The position numbers and the translations under genes are program-made. The notes below the pieces were generated by a model that saw only the letters and a list, made by a program, of their open reading frames with translations, was not told the origin of the DNA and made no database searches. From positions 1 to 18,140 of the forward strand of contig DIUF01000021.1 of assembly GCA_002422285.1 (NCBI GenBank): a stretch of DNA of 18,140 bases. Direction: 5' to 3'. The DNA is from Flavobacteriales bacterium UBA6165 (GTDB taxonomy: Bacteria > Bacteroidota > Bacteroidia > Flavobacteriales_D > Crocinitomicaceae). Shown here one piece after another: positions 1-8,465 of this stretch (the stretch's first letter is position 1; each line of letters begins with the position of its first letter).

Positions 1-84
1 ATGATTTTGTTCCCACCAAGCCAAGATTTCGTCGGCAGTTTGGGGTAGATTGAGTCCTTTGTATTCCTTGTATGTTGCGCTCAT
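1..84 (-). CDS. ileS: Isoleucyl-tRNA synthetase, N-terminal fragment (cut by window edge)
   Basis: Only the first 28 codons are present, read leftwards from ATG at 84. The peptide begins MSATYKEYKGLNLPQTADEI and ends with AWWEQNH. An opening of the form 'YKGLxLP..A(D/E)EIL.(W/F)WEENxIF' is typical of Bacteroidota IleRS, which charges tRNA-Ile in the cytoplasm and is normally over 1,000 residues long. The catalytic HIGH and KMSKS motifs lie outside the window, so the call rests on the N-terminal tip alone. A TAnnTTTG-like box sits 34 bases upstream of the start, which supports this ATG. No other family with this opening comes to mind, but the fragment is short. Confidence 0.8.
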   Translation of the reverse strand, partial: MSATYKEYKGLNLPQTADEILAWWEQNH

Positions 85-117
85 ATTGCTTTGAAAAAGT
101 CGAAATAAATGAAGGCG

Positions 118-125
118 CGAAGATA
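118..125 (-). promoter_or_regulatory. Putative -7 promoter box of ileS
   Basis: On the minus strand the bases read TATCTTCG, one base off the Bacteroidota -7 consensus TAnnTTTG. The box lies 33 bases before the ileS ATG. No good TTTG -33 element is visible upstream, so this is supported by one half of the promoter and by position. Confidence 0.5.
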
Positions 126-187
126 GTAAAATGTTGTGGATTAGTGATGGAGCGTTGTGGGATATAAGATTGTGTGTGAGTAGGGGT

Positions 188-219
188 CTTAAGCAAACAA
201 ATGCTCCACATCTTTTAAG
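188..219 (-). repeat. Duplicated 3' end of the SNF2 helicase gene (copy 1, orphan)
   Basis: On the minus strand these bases encode LKDVEHLFA followed by TAA, the same nine residues and stop that end the helicase at 622-653. The two copies match at 31 of 32 positions, and the single difference is a synonymous TTA/TTG leucine codon. Upstream of this copy the frame continues only about ten codons before a TGA at roughly 247-250, and those residues do not resemble the helicase. It is therefore a detached fragment, not a second gene. Confidence 0.8.
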
Positions 220-325
220 GCACTATTTAGAAATCGAACAAACATCCAAATTCAAAAACTCAAGCCTCTGCCTCAAGAGCGTTTAGATAATTTCTTTTCG
301 GACATTTCGCATGGAAAAAAGTCAG

Positions 326-544
326 TCAAATATATTTATTCTTGTTTTTCAGCCATTGTTGAACCTCCTTGCTAAACTCATCATAGGAACGTATTTCACC
401 ACGCTTGATATCTTCTTCTGATGCTTCGGCGCGCGCGTTAAGCTCAATCTCAGTCATAACAGCTTCCAATTTCAATATTGAACGCTATTGTTTGAGTTTC
501 ATAAAACGCTCAATAAGACTCAATTTTTTTGCTTCTAAACTCAT
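326..544 (-). pseudogene. Antitoxin-like small protein gene with an in-frame amber codon
   Basis: Reading leftwards from ATG at 544, a 72-codon frame runs to TGA at 326-328. It is interrupted only by TAG at 485-487 (codon 20). The first part reads MSLEAKKLSLIERFMKLKQ and the part after the stop continues in the same frame and style: charged, helical, and ending SKEVQQWLKNKNKYI. The layout (an opening 'LEAKKLSLIERFMKL' helix, then a 'IKRGEIRSYDEF..EV..WL' tail) resembles the short antitoxins of RelE/ParE-type modules common in Bacteroidota. That family placement is by recollection of style, not by a search. No toxin gene is found on the downstream side (190-325), where every frame is quickly closed. 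Translation could restart at ATG 455-457 and give 43 residues. A sequencing error at codon 20 would make it an intact solitary antitoxin. Confidence 0.6.
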
Positions 545-563
545 TTCTTTATCTTCAGATTCT

Positions 564-571
564 CAAAGGTA
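564..571 (-). promoter_or_regulatory. Putative -7 promoter box of the antitoxin-like gene
   Basis: The minus strand reads TACCTTTG, a perfect match to TAnnTTTG, placed 19 bases before the ATG at 544. No clear -33 TTTG is seen. An intact promoter in front of a broken gene would fit recent decay. Confidence 0.5.
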
Positions 572-621
572 GAACTTTGTTTTGAATATTAGAAAAACAT
601 CAACGAAGATTTTAAAATCCA

Positions 622-653
622 CTTAAGCAAACAAATGCTCCACATCTTTCAAG
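622..653 (-). repeat. Duplicated 3' end of the SNF2 helicase gene (copy 2, in the intact gene)
   Basis: This is the in-place copy: the last nine codons and stop of the helicase plus one downstream base. It pairs with 188-219 as a direct repeat offset by 434 bases, with 31 of 32 positions identical. Confidence 0.8.
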
Positions 654-3600
654 TTGAATTTCTTTTTGTCGTTGTCGATTTGGATGACATCTGCGGCCAC
701 GGTGCGTTTGCGGTCTTGTAGTTTCACAATTTTTTCTTCGATGGTTTCTTTGCAAATCATGCGGTAGGCCATTACGCTTTTGTTCTGACCAATTCTATAA
801 CAGCGGTCGATGGCTTGATTTTCAACGGCTGGATTCCACCAGGGGTCGATGAGGTAAACATAGTCTGCCTCGGTGAGGTTGAGTCCAGTTCCACCAGCTT
901 TTAAACTGATGAGAAAAACGCGTATGTCTGAGTTGTTCTGGAAATTCTCCACCTTTTCTTGTCGGTTGCGGGTTTGTCCGTCGAGGTATTCGTAAACGAT
1001 TTTTTCTTCATCCAAACGCTTTTTCACGATTTCTAACATGCCCACAAATTGAGAAAACACCAATACTTTATGGTTGCCCACTTTTTCTTTGAGGTGACGC
1101 ACCAACTCGTCAAGTTTTGTGGAATAACTGCCAAAATCACGCTCTTTATCGGCCAATTCGGTGGAGTTGCAAATCTGTCGGAGTTTGGTTAATCCTTGTA
1201 GAATATAAACCTGTGAATTGTTAACACCTTCTTTTTCAATCTGTTCACGCAATTTTTCTCTGAAATGTTCTTTGAAATAATCATACACTTTTCTTTGCTC
1301 AACTCCCATTTCGCAGTAGATGACAGCTTCCGTTTTAGGAGGCAGATCTGTGGCAACCTGGGCTTTCGTTCGACGCAAAAGAAATGGCGCAATCATTTTA
1401 GCCAAAAGCTGCGAAGTTTCAGCGTCTTGTTCCTTGTCGATGGCATCAGAAAAAGTGGCTTTGAAATGTTTCACGCTGCCAAAAAATCCGGGATTCAGAA
1501 AATTGAATTGGCTGTATAAATCGAAGGTATTGTTTTCAATGGGTGTTCCGGTGAGCACCAGTCTGTTCCAACTTTTCAGCAAACGAACGGCTTTAAAGCG
1601 CTGAGAATCTGCATTTTTAATCGCTTGACTTTCATCCAAAATCACATAATGGTACATATGTTTTTGGTGTTCGCGGATGTCGTTGATGACGGAGCCATAA
1701 GTGGTGAGCACAATGTCGTGTTTGTCAATTTCGCTTTTCAATTCGCCTCGATTGGCTCCAGTGTAGGTTAAAACGGACAATTTGGGTGCGAATTTTTCCA
1801 ATTCGGCTTTCCAATTGAACATCAGTGAAGTTGGCGCTACAATGAGACTCGTTTTGTGCTCGGAATCCGGATATTGGTTCTTCAAATATTGCAGGAAAGT
1901 GATGGTTTGAAGTGTTTTACCCAATCCCATATCGTCGGCCAAACAGCCGCCAAGTTGATTGTCATGTAAAAAGACAAGCCAGTTCAAACCATCGTTTTGA
2001 TAGGGACGCAGCGTGGCTTTAATTCCCTTGGGCAGCGGAATGGGTTTGGATTCTCTGAGATTGGCCAAGCGTTTTTTCTTTTCGTAAAGTTCTCGAAGAA
2101 AAGTCGGCGCATTGGTCATATCTTCATACAATTCGTCAATCAAACTGAACTGATAATTGGAAATCTCAATGTTGTGTTTTTTCACCTGCCCCATTTGGAA
2201 ATATTTCCTGTATTTCTCAATCCATTCTTTGGGCAGAATTCCAATGGTGCCATCGCCGAGTTCCACAAAATTGGTGCGCTTCACAATAGCTTTTTGTATT
2301 TCGAGCAGACTCACTTTTTGGTCGCCAAAAGACACATCAATTTCCATGTCGAACCAATCCGTTTTGGAACTTACCGTGATGTTGAAAGTTGGTTTATGTA
2401 AATTGTAGTGTAAGTTTTTCAGCTTATTCATGCCAAAAACCTTCACGCCATGTTGTTCCATTTTATCAATGAATTCCATCAACCAAAAATTGTAGATGGC
2501 TTCGTGAGCGCTCAAATAAAAATAGCTGGTTTTGTCTGAAAATGAAGGGTGAGAATCGCGCAGCAAATCAACAAATTCTTGTTCCGTTTCCACATCGCGC
2601 TGACCATGAGAGAAATCGTTTTCGTTGACCCAAACTTTCTCTTCCGACAGCGGTGTGAGGAGTTGGTCGCCATAGGAAACAGCGGCTTGCAGCACAATGT
2701 AATCATTTTCTGCATCCGACAAAAACACTTGCTTTTCAACACCAATGGATGCTTTTTCTTTGATGGTTTTGGTTTTCTTGCTCGCTGAATTCACCTGAAT
2801 CTGAGAAAAATCTACTTCCACCAATTTCGAGAGAGGGTCGATCACATTGCGTCGAAGTTTATCCAAGCCTTCTTTGATGATATGCAAATCGCCGTGTTTT
2901 CTGATTTTCTCAACAACGTGAAACAGCTCCAAACTATCGAAAGGTATCAACTTATTGTCTAAAATAAGTCCGATGGGTGTCCACTGAATTTTAGCTGAAC
3001 TCATGCCCAACAAGCTGCCATCTACACGGATTTTAAACTCAACATCATAGAATTTTTCAGACTCCGTAATTTTTGCCACTGGTTTGATTTTACCTTCGGC
3101 ATATTGCAAGGGCGACATGTACTTTTTGGTCATTGAATTCCATTTGTTGTTCAAAAACAAGGGGAATTTTTGTATCGAATCCAGATTTTCTCTAAAAATT
3201 TTGAAGGCTTCGATGGACTTATCGGCATGGCGTTCGTTTCTGGCAGCATCGGCAAAAAGCGAACAAATTTTGGCTGCTTTCATCAGGAAAATCATTTCCT
3301 CCGAGGAGAAATCCGACTTCTCAATATAGCTGCCCATGTCATAATAGCGAAGCTCATTGAAATTAGACGACAATTCGCCCGACTTCGGATTTCGTTTTGC
3401 GGAAACCAGCTTCAATACCCAATTTTTATCATTGGTTTTGGAGATACACAAAGCATTTCCGCGGATAGTTTCGTGCTCGGCGCTGGTTTTAAAAAGCACT
3501 TCAGATTTTTCAAAGAAAGCAATTGGATTTTCAGAACTTAGGATATTTTGAACCTTTTGGTTGTAGCTGACCCCTTTTTGGGTAATGTTCAATTCAAAAA

Positions 3601-4309
3601 CCTCATCGAAATTAATTTTGCCCAGCAGATTGTGTTGTTTCAAAATCTCATTCTGCTTGATCTCTAAAAAATCTGGTCGGAAATAGCCTGTACCAAAAAT
3701 TTTAACAATGTATTCCAACGTTTTGTATTTATGGAAACATGGTTTTTGGGACTTACAAGTGCAATCTGCTGTCAGTTCGTCCGATTTTTCGTCATAGAGA
3801 TAAGTCACTCGGGCAGCATAATGATATTCGCCATAAGAAATCACCAATTTGTTTGGCTCAAAAGAAACCAAGTTCAGAGGCATGTAGTAGTATGGTGAAT
3901 TGCTAAAAGTGCGTGGATCAATTTCACTAAATAGAATTTCACCTCCTTTTGTGGGGATGAGGTTTTCCTTGGGTTGCATTTTCACGATGTTCAGCAACTC
4001 TTTGGTATCCGAAAACAGATTTGGGTCGTCGTTGTTCTCGAGAAAACCTATGAGTTCATTTAAGGCCGCGATGCTGTGTTTACATATTCCGAAACCCTCA
4101 TATTTACAGGTGCATTTCACGGATTTCAAATTTTCCTTCTGAAAAATCGCAGAAATAAAATACATCTCAGAACCATTGGATGATGGGCATTGGAAAATGA
4201 CAAAATTTGTTTCGAGAGATGTCATTTTCGGTTTAAGCTCTTTAGACCGAGAAAGCGACAGTGGATTTGATTTTTTTTCGAGAAAATTGGTAATAGATTG
4301 GATATCCAT
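623..4309 (-). CDS. SWIM zinc-finger SNF2/RapA-family helicase
   Basis: This encodes a 1,228-residue DEAD/SNF2-type ATPase that probably remodels or translocates on nucleic acid or nucleoprotein in the cytoplasm; the bacterial substrate is not known. The N-terminal third carries two SWIM-type zinc motifs (CxCxnCxH): CTCKYEGFGICKH near residue 70 and CTCKSQKPCFH near residue 185. The C-terminal third is the SNF2 motor: DDMGLGKT (motif I, about 795), DESQ (motif II, about 892), LTGTPIEN (motif III, about 921), and the HELICc domain with AGGTGLNL, DPWWNP and DRCYRIGQ (about 1140-1175). It ends KDVEHLFA. The frame stays open to a TTG at 4321, but ATG at 4309 is preferred because it gives the usual MDIQSI opening and lies about 25 bases past a perfect -7 box. 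The gene is divergent from the DUF2723 gene. Its last codons are duplicated at 188-219. Confidence 0.9.
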   Translation of the reverse strand: MDIQSITNFLEKKSNPLSLSRSKELKPKMTSLETNFVIFQCPSSNGSEMYFISAIFQKENLKSVKCTCKYEGFGICKHSIAALNELIGFLENNDDPNLFSDTKELLNIVKMQPKENLIPTKGGEILFSEIDPRTFSNSPYYYMPLNLVSFEPNKLVISYGEYHYAARVTYLYDEKSDELTADCTCKSQKPCFHKYKTLEYIVKIFGTGYFRPDFLEIKQNEILKQHNLLGKINFDEVFELNITQKGVSYNQKVQNILSSENPIAFFEKSEVLFKTSAEHETIRGNALCISKTNDKNWVLKLVSAKRNPKSGELSSNFNELRYYDMGSYIEKSDFSSEEMIFLMKAAKICSLFADAARNERHADKSIEAFKIFRENLDSIQKFPLFLNNKWNSMTKKYMSPLQYAEGKIKPVAKITESEKFYDVEFKIRVDGSLLGMSSAKIQWTPIGLILDNKLIPFDSLELFHVVEKIRKHGDLHIIKEGLDKLRRNVIDPLSKLVEVDFSQIQVNSASKKTKTIKEKASIGVEKQVFLSDAENDYIVLQAAVSYGDQLLTPLSEEKVWVNENDFSHGQRDVETEQEFVDLLRDSHPSFSDKTSYFYLSAHEAIYNFWLMEFIDKMEQHGVKVFGMNKLKNLHYNLHKPTFNITVSSKTDWFDMEIDVSFGDQKVSLLEIQKAIVKRTNFVELGDGTIGILPKEWIEKYRKYFQMGQVKKHNIEISNYQFSLIDELYEDMTNAPTFLRELYEKKKRLANLRESKPIPLPKGIKATLRPYQNDGLNWLVFLHDNQLGGCLADDMGLGKTLQTITFLQYLKNQYPDSEHKTSLIVAPTSLMFNWKAELEKFAPKLSVLTYTGANRGELKSEIDKHDIVLTTYGSVINDIREHQKHMYHYVILDESQAIKNADSQRFKAVRLLKSWNRLVLTGTPIENNTFDLYSQFNFLNPGFFGSVKHFKATFSDAIDKEQDAETSQLLAKMIAPFLLRRTKAQVATDLPPKTEAVIYCEMGVEQRKVYDYFKEHFREKLREQIEKEGVNNSQVYILQGLTKLRQICNSTELADKERDFGSYSTKLDELVRHLKEKVGNHKVLVFSQFVGMLEIVKKRLDEEKIVYEYLDGQTRNRQEKVENFQNNSDIRVFLISLKAGGTGLNLTEADYVYLIDPWWNPAVENQAIDRCYRIGQNKSVMAYRMICKETIEEKIVKLQDRKRTVAADVIQIDNDKKKFNLKDVEHLFA

Positions 4310-4334
4310 GAAATAGTTCAACTTTATAGGGGCT

Positions 4335-4342
4335 CAAAAATA
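4335..4342 (-). promoter_or_regulatory. Putative -7 promoter box of the helicase gene
   Basis: The minus strand reads TATTTTTG, a perfect TAnnTTTG match, 25 bases before the ATG at 4309. TTG triplets lie upstream but none at a clearly good spacing. A start site here leaves a short leader and agrees with the ATG start. Confidence 0.55.
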
Positions 4343-4348
4343 GTGTTT

Positions 4349-4456
4349 ATGATTGACCAATTCGCAACAAGACTATTCACAACCGTTCGTCAAATAAGCA
4401 TCTTCATAGAAGGAAGCCTAAATCTCGAAGAAGTCAAAGCACACAAAATCCAATAA
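4349..4456 (+). CDS. Possible 35-residue small ORF between divergent genes
   Basis: An ATG-to-TAA frame opens MIDQFATRLFTTVRQ and ends LNLEEVKAHKIQ. It is mixed hydrophobic and charged and could fold as a helix pair, but it matches nothing I recognise. No -7 box is seen in front of it, and it lies between the helicase and DUF2723 promoters. It may be a chance frame or the relic of a longer gene. Confidence 0.2.
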   Translation: MIDQFATRLFTTVRQISIFIEGSLNLEEVKAHKIQ

Positions 4457-4492
4457 AACAGTACCCACTTCCGTTGTTTTGTTTAAAATACC

Positions 4493-4500
4493 TATTTTCG
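4493..4500 (+). promoter_or_regulatory. Putative -7 promoter box of the DUF2723 operon
   Basis: The bases read TATTTTCG, one off TAnnTTTG, with a GTTG 16 bases upstream (4473-4476) as a possible -33 element. It sits 26 bases before ATG 4527 and downstream of the TTG at 4479. This argues against TTG as the start codon. Confidence 0.5.
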
Positions 4501-4526
4501 CACGTCTTAAACGTTTTAGCACACAT

Positions 4527-7500
4527 ATGAACTACACAAAAATCAACAATGTCGGAGGGTGGACAACCTTCATTATAGCCACTTTAGTTTACTATTTCAC
4601 CATCGAAGAAACGATGAGTTTGTGGGATTGTAGCGAATATATCCTGTCTGCATACAAATTGGAAGTAGGTCACCCACCTGGTGCGCCTTTGTTCATGATG
4701 CTCGGACGTTTGTTCTCCTTTTTTGTGAGCACAGACCAAGTGGCTTTCATGGTGAATATGATGTCGGCGCTGTCTAGTTCATTCACGATTTTGTTCATGT
4801 ATTGGACCATTTCATTGTTGGCTAAGAAAATGGCTTTTTCTGGCGAGCGTCTATTGAGTCAAGGACAAATCATTGCCATTCAATCGAGTGCGTTTATTGG
4901 GTCGATGGCTTACACTTTCTCTGAGACATTTTGGTTTTCAGCGGTTGAAGGTGAGGTTTATGCGATGGCATCTTTATTTACCGCGATTATTTTCTGGGCC
5001 ATCTTGAAGTGGGATGAAGAAACGGCTGCCATTAAACATGGTGAATTGCTGCCTTCTGCATCTCCCACGCGCTGGTTGATTTTGATTTTCTTTTTGTTGG
5101 GACTAGCCATCGGGGTTCACCTTTTGGGCATTCTTGCTTTGCCTGCTTTGGCTTATGTTATCTACTTCAACAAATGGGACAACACAGAATGGAAAGGCTT
5201 CCTGATAGCAGGTATTGTGGGTGTAGTAACTCTAGGATTTGTTCAAGAGGGTGTGATTCCAGGAATTGTTTCCTTGGCCTCGAAAACAGAAGTTTTCTTT
5301 AGAAATAGTTTAGGCTTGCCGTTCAACGCAGGTGTTATTTTCTTTATAGCGCTTGTTGCCGTTGGGTTGGTTGGTGGAATTATGTACACGCACAAAAAAG
5401 GGAAATCTATTCTGAATACGGTTTTGGTAAGCACCACTGTTTTACTCATCGGATATGGCGCTTTCGCCATGATTGTTATCCGCGCCAATGCAGATACCCC
5501 AATGAATCAGAACTCACCAAAAGACTTAGTAAACTTGCACAGTTATTTGAAACGTGAGCAATATGGCTCTGCACCTATATTGAGCGGGCCTTATTGGAAT
5601 TCAAGTATCGTTGATGCCACCGATGGCTCTCAGAAATTGAAGCGTAAATTCTCAATTATCAAAAACGATGACCAAGTTGCAAGTTTCTTTTTAGAATCAA
5701 CTGCGAAGGAATATGTACAAAAATATGGTGGAGAAATCAAAGAGCAATATGCGGTAATTTTTGACGGTGTGGGTATCAATCCAGTATATGCACAGGGTCA
5801 TACCACATTCCTTCCACGCATGTTTGAATCTCGTGAGCCAAGTAAAATAGACGGCTATAAGCGCTGGTCTGGATACAATGCCAATGGACCAAGTCACTCA
5901 GAAAAACCAAGTATCAAAACAACAGATGGTCAGCGTTTGCCAACATTTGGTGAAAACATGACCTATTTCTTCAATTACCAAATCGACTGGATGTATTTCC
6001 GTTATTTCATGTGGAATTTTGCAGGGCGCCAAAATGACATTCAAGGTCACGGCGATATTATGCAAGGCAACTGGAAATCTGGAATTGGTTTTATTGACAG
6101 CCAACGTTTGGGAGACCAATCAATCGCACCTGCGTTTACCACAAACAATCCAAGCAACAATTCTTTCTTCTTCTTACCGCTGATTTTGGGGCTACTCGGT
6201 TTGTTCTTCCACATCTATAAAGCGCCAAAAGACGCATTTGTGGTTTTCTTACTTTTCTTAATGACCGGTCTTGCCATTGTGATGTATTTGAACCAAAAAC
6301 CATTAGAGCCACGTGAGCGCGATTATGCCTATGCTGCTTCATTCTACACCTTCGCAATATGGATAGGTTTGGGCGTTTATGCCTTGTTTGAGGCATACAA
6401 ATCATTGTCTAAAGACATGCTCTTACGCGGTTTGATGATTGCTGGATCAGTAACAGCGGTGTTCCTCGTGCGCGATCTTGTTATTGGAGAATATTCGGCT
6501 TCACTAAGCATGATGTTTATCACCGTAGTTGGAGGTGGAGCGATGTATCTCATGTTTATGTTGCGCAATGTCTTGAAACAAGAAACGCATGCCAGCTATT
6601 TATCTCTGGCCCTCGCGTTATTTGTACCTATTGTTTTAGGTGTTGAAGGCTGGGACGACCACGACCGCGGCGATAGAACAATTGGTTTAGATATGGCTAA
6701 AAACTACATGAACTCCTGCGCCGACAACAGTATTCTCTTCACGCATGGTGACAACGATACTTTCCCATTGTGGTACCTACAAGAAGTGGAAGGCATCAAA
6801 ACTAGCGTTCGAGTTTACAACTTGTCTTTGGGTCAAACGGATTGGTACACAGAGCAAATGACGATGAAAGTGTATGACTCTGAACCTTTACCAATCAAGT
6901 TTACGAAAGATCAATATGCTATGTATACTGGGAGTATGGATAATGTCTATTTCTTGGGTAGCTATTTAGACTTCAAACAAACACCTGAAATTAAAGAAGA
7001 TAAAATCCGAGAGTTGATTACCCTAAAAATTGATAGCAATCGCGAAGTGTTCGAGAAAAATTTAAGAAATGCTTCATTCCAATTGGCATCCATCATGAAT
7101 TCGTCTGAAAAATTGGCGAATAACAACCGTGTAATGATTGACAAATTACTGTCTCAAAGTGAAAATCCTGGATATGATGAGTTTAAGTTTTTCATGGAGT
7201 TGACGATAGCTGTTTTACAAAGTGGTACGGGCTCAGGATTATCTGAACAAACTTTAGAAGCAGCACAAAACAACGCAGTTAATTTTGAAGAATCATTTGA
7301 TTATTTGCCTATTCAATATGCTGTAGATTTTGTTAGAAACGACGATAATATTATAGCCAAACCAACGCGTGGTGGAAATACCATTAACTTGCGTTTCTTC
7401 CCTTCAAGTGGTTTCATTATTCCTGTAGATAATGTTGACAACATGTTGAAGCACGGCATCATCACAAAAGAAGAGGCCAAAGATCTAGAGCCCATCCGAT

Positions 7501-8456
7501 TCAGAATGAAAGAAGGAGCCATCAGCCGCGAACAAGTAATGATTTTGGATATCCTTGCAAACTTTGAATGGGATAGACCAATCTATTTCTCCAATCCTTA
7601 TCCAAGTGACGTGGGCAAAGCGCTTTACACACAAGGTTATGTGGCCATGGAGGGCATGGTGTTCCAACTTACTCCAGTTAAAGGCAAGAATATAGATACA
7701 GACAAGATGTATAACAACCTCACTAAGAATTATTTGTGGGGCAACATGTATAAGCCCGGCGTTTTGTTGGATTACTACACCCGTCGCACTGCTTTACAGC
7801 CTTACAAAAACTCTATGCGAATTTTGGCCGACGACTTATACCGCAAATATGAGGCTGAAAAGAGGGGCAACATCCAAAGCGTAATGAACGACTCTGTTCC
7901 TGAAACAAAATCAGCCAAGAAAGCCGAAGAGTATAAGAAAAAAGGTGTAGAAATTTGTTTATTGGCTTTCAAACTTATGCCTGTAAATCACTCTATAGAC
8001 TACGGGGAGCCAAACTCAAGCAAGCAAGAGGCTCCTCAAGGCAGTAAACTAAATTTCATTTATTCCTACAGCCATGGCAATATGCATTCTTTTGTGCGTA
8101 TTCTCTATGCTTTTGATGCCAAGGAGGAAGCAGATAAATACGGTTTGATGGTAGCGAATGAATTGGAATCAATCATGGAGTTTACACTCAAATCTAAACC
8201 AGCTATAGCCTCTCAAACTGCAGAATATTTCTTCTCTGCTTTAGACGCCTACATGGAAATGTACAATTTCGCCGAGCCTGGACCATTCTTGGATCGTGCA
8301 GAAAAATACATCATGGGACTCGACGGGCGCTTCCGTTCTATGGTGAATGCCATGCGTCAAGCTGATGCTGGCAAAGACCGCGAAAACAGAAGATATGATG
8401 GTGCTATTCGCGACTTTGAAACGCGTTGGCAGGCTTTATTCGACATGTTCAATTAA
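4527..8456 (+). CDS. DUF2723 multi-pass membrane protein, glycosyltransferase-like (GT-C fold, TMEM260 relative)
   Basis: This is a 1,309-residue inner-membrane protein. The N-terminal part has the DUF2723 hallmark: one membrane helix (residues 10-26), then MSLWDCSEYILSAYKLEVGH and PPGAP (30-54), with D34 and H49 prominent. A run of membrane helices extends to about 700, with LEPRERDYAYA near 593. A soluble C-terminal half of about 600 residues begins near DDHDRGDRTIGLDMAKNY (about 707). The acidic residues of the first loop match the layout of GT-C enzymes that use lipid-linked sugars. The human relative TMEM260 is a protein O-mannosyltransferase, so transfer of a sugar to protein or glycan outside the membrane is the best inference; donor and acceptor are unknown. 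The frame extends upstream to a TTG at 4479, but ATG 4527 is chosen because the promoter-like box lies between them. Only nine bases separate it from the deacetylase gene, so they are probably co-transcribed. Confidence 0.9.
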   Translation: MNYTKINNVGGWTTFIIATLVYYFTIEETMSLWDCSEYILSAYKLEVGHPPGAPLFMMLGRLFSFFVSTDQVAFMVNMMSALSSSFTILFMYWTISLLAKKMAFSGERLLSQGQIIAIQSSAFIGSMAYTFSETFWFSAVEGEVYAMASLFTAIIFWAILKWDEETAAIKHGELLPSASPTRWLILIFFLLGLAIGVHLLGILALPALAYVIYFNKWDNTEWKGFLIAGIVGVVTLGFVQEGVIPGIVSLASKTEVFFRNSLGLPFNAGVIFFIALVAVGLVGGIMYTHKKGKSILNTVLVSTTVLLIGYGAFAMIVIRANADTPMNQNSPKDLVNLHSYLKREQYGSAPILSGPYWNSSIVDATDGSQKLKRKFSIIKNDDQVASFFLESTAKEYVQKYGGEIKEQYAVIFDGVGINPVYAQGHTTFLPRMFESREPSKIDGYKRWSGYNANGPSHSEKPSIKTTDGQRLPTFGENMTYFFNYQIDWMYFRYFMWNFAGRQNDIQGHGDIMQGNWKSGIGFIDSQRLGDQSIAPAFTTNNPSNNSFFFLPLILGLLGLFFHIYKAPKDAFVVFLLFLMTGLAIVMYLNQKPLEPRERDYAYAASFYTFAIWIGLGVYALFEAYKSLSKDMLLRGLMIAGSVTAVFLVRDLVIGEYSASLSMMFITVVGGGAMYLMFMLRNVLKQETHASYLSLALALFVPIVLGVEGWDDHDRGDRTIGLDMAKNYMNSCADNSILFTHGDNDTFPLWYLQEVEGIKTSVRVYNLSLGQTDWYTEQMTMKVYDSEPLPIKFTKDQYAMYTGSMDNVYFLGSYLDFKQTPEIKEDKIRELITLKIDSNREVFEKNLRNASFQLASIMNSSEKLANNNRVMIDKLLSQSENPGYDEFKFFMELTIAVLQSGTGSGLSEQTLEAAQNNAVNFEESFDYLPIQYAVDFVRNDDNIIAKPTRGGNTINLRFFPSSGFIIPVDNVDNMLKHGIITKEEAKDLEPIRFRMKEGAISREQVMILDILANFEWDRPIYFSNPYPSDVGKALYTQGYVAMEGMVFQLTPVKGKNIDTDKMYNNLTKNYLWGNMYKPGVLLDYYTRRTALQPYKNSMRILADDLYRKYEAEKRGNIQSVMNDSVPETKSAKKAEEYKKKGVEICLLAFKLMPVNHSIDYGEPNSSKQEAPQGSKLNFIYSYSHGNMHSFVRILYAFDAKEEADKYGLMVANELESIMEFTLKSKPAIASQTAEYFFSALDAYMEMYNFAEPGPFLDRAEKYIMGLDGRFRSMVNAMRQADAGKDRENRRYDGAIRDFETRWQALFDMFN

Positions 8457-8465
8457 GCGAATAAT

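Larger units (their letters stand above)
85..622. other. Gene-poor interval between ileS and the helicase gene
   Basis: No intact gene of normal size is found on either strand. The interval contains the ileS promoter, a 32-bp second copy of the helicase 3' end at 188-219, and an antitoxin-like pseudogene at 326-544 with its own promoter-like box. A perfect 12-bp palindrome (GATTTTAAAATC, 608-619) lies just past the helicase stop; it is AT-rich and lacks a GC stem, so it is a weak terminator candidate. The stretch 126-187 shows nothing recognisable. Confidence 0.7.

Noticed and set aside
220..325. RelE/ParE toxin gene downstream of the antitoxin-like pseudogene
   Set aside because: All three minus-strand frames contain stops within a few codons and no toxin-like peptide is seen.
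2549..2788. Plus-strand and other overlapping open frames inside the helicase, metH and DUF2723 genes
   Set aside because: They lie antisense or out of frame within long genes with clear family motifs, and their translations show no recognisable domain.
4310..4321. TTG start extending the helicase by four residues (MNYF)
   Set aside because: ATG at 4309 gives a normal opening and both starts lie downstream of the same promoter box; there is no sequence reason to prefer TTG.
4331..4340. Shared GGGCTCAAAAA string near 4330 and near 10165 as an operator
   Set aside because: It is 11 bases, partly overlaps the promoter consensus on the minus strand, and occurs only twice; chance is sufficient.
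4479..4526. TTG start extending the DUF2723 protein by 16 residues
   Set aside because: The promoter-like box at 4493-4500 lies inside this extension, and the DUF2723 family normally begins just before the first membrane helix, as with ATG 4527.
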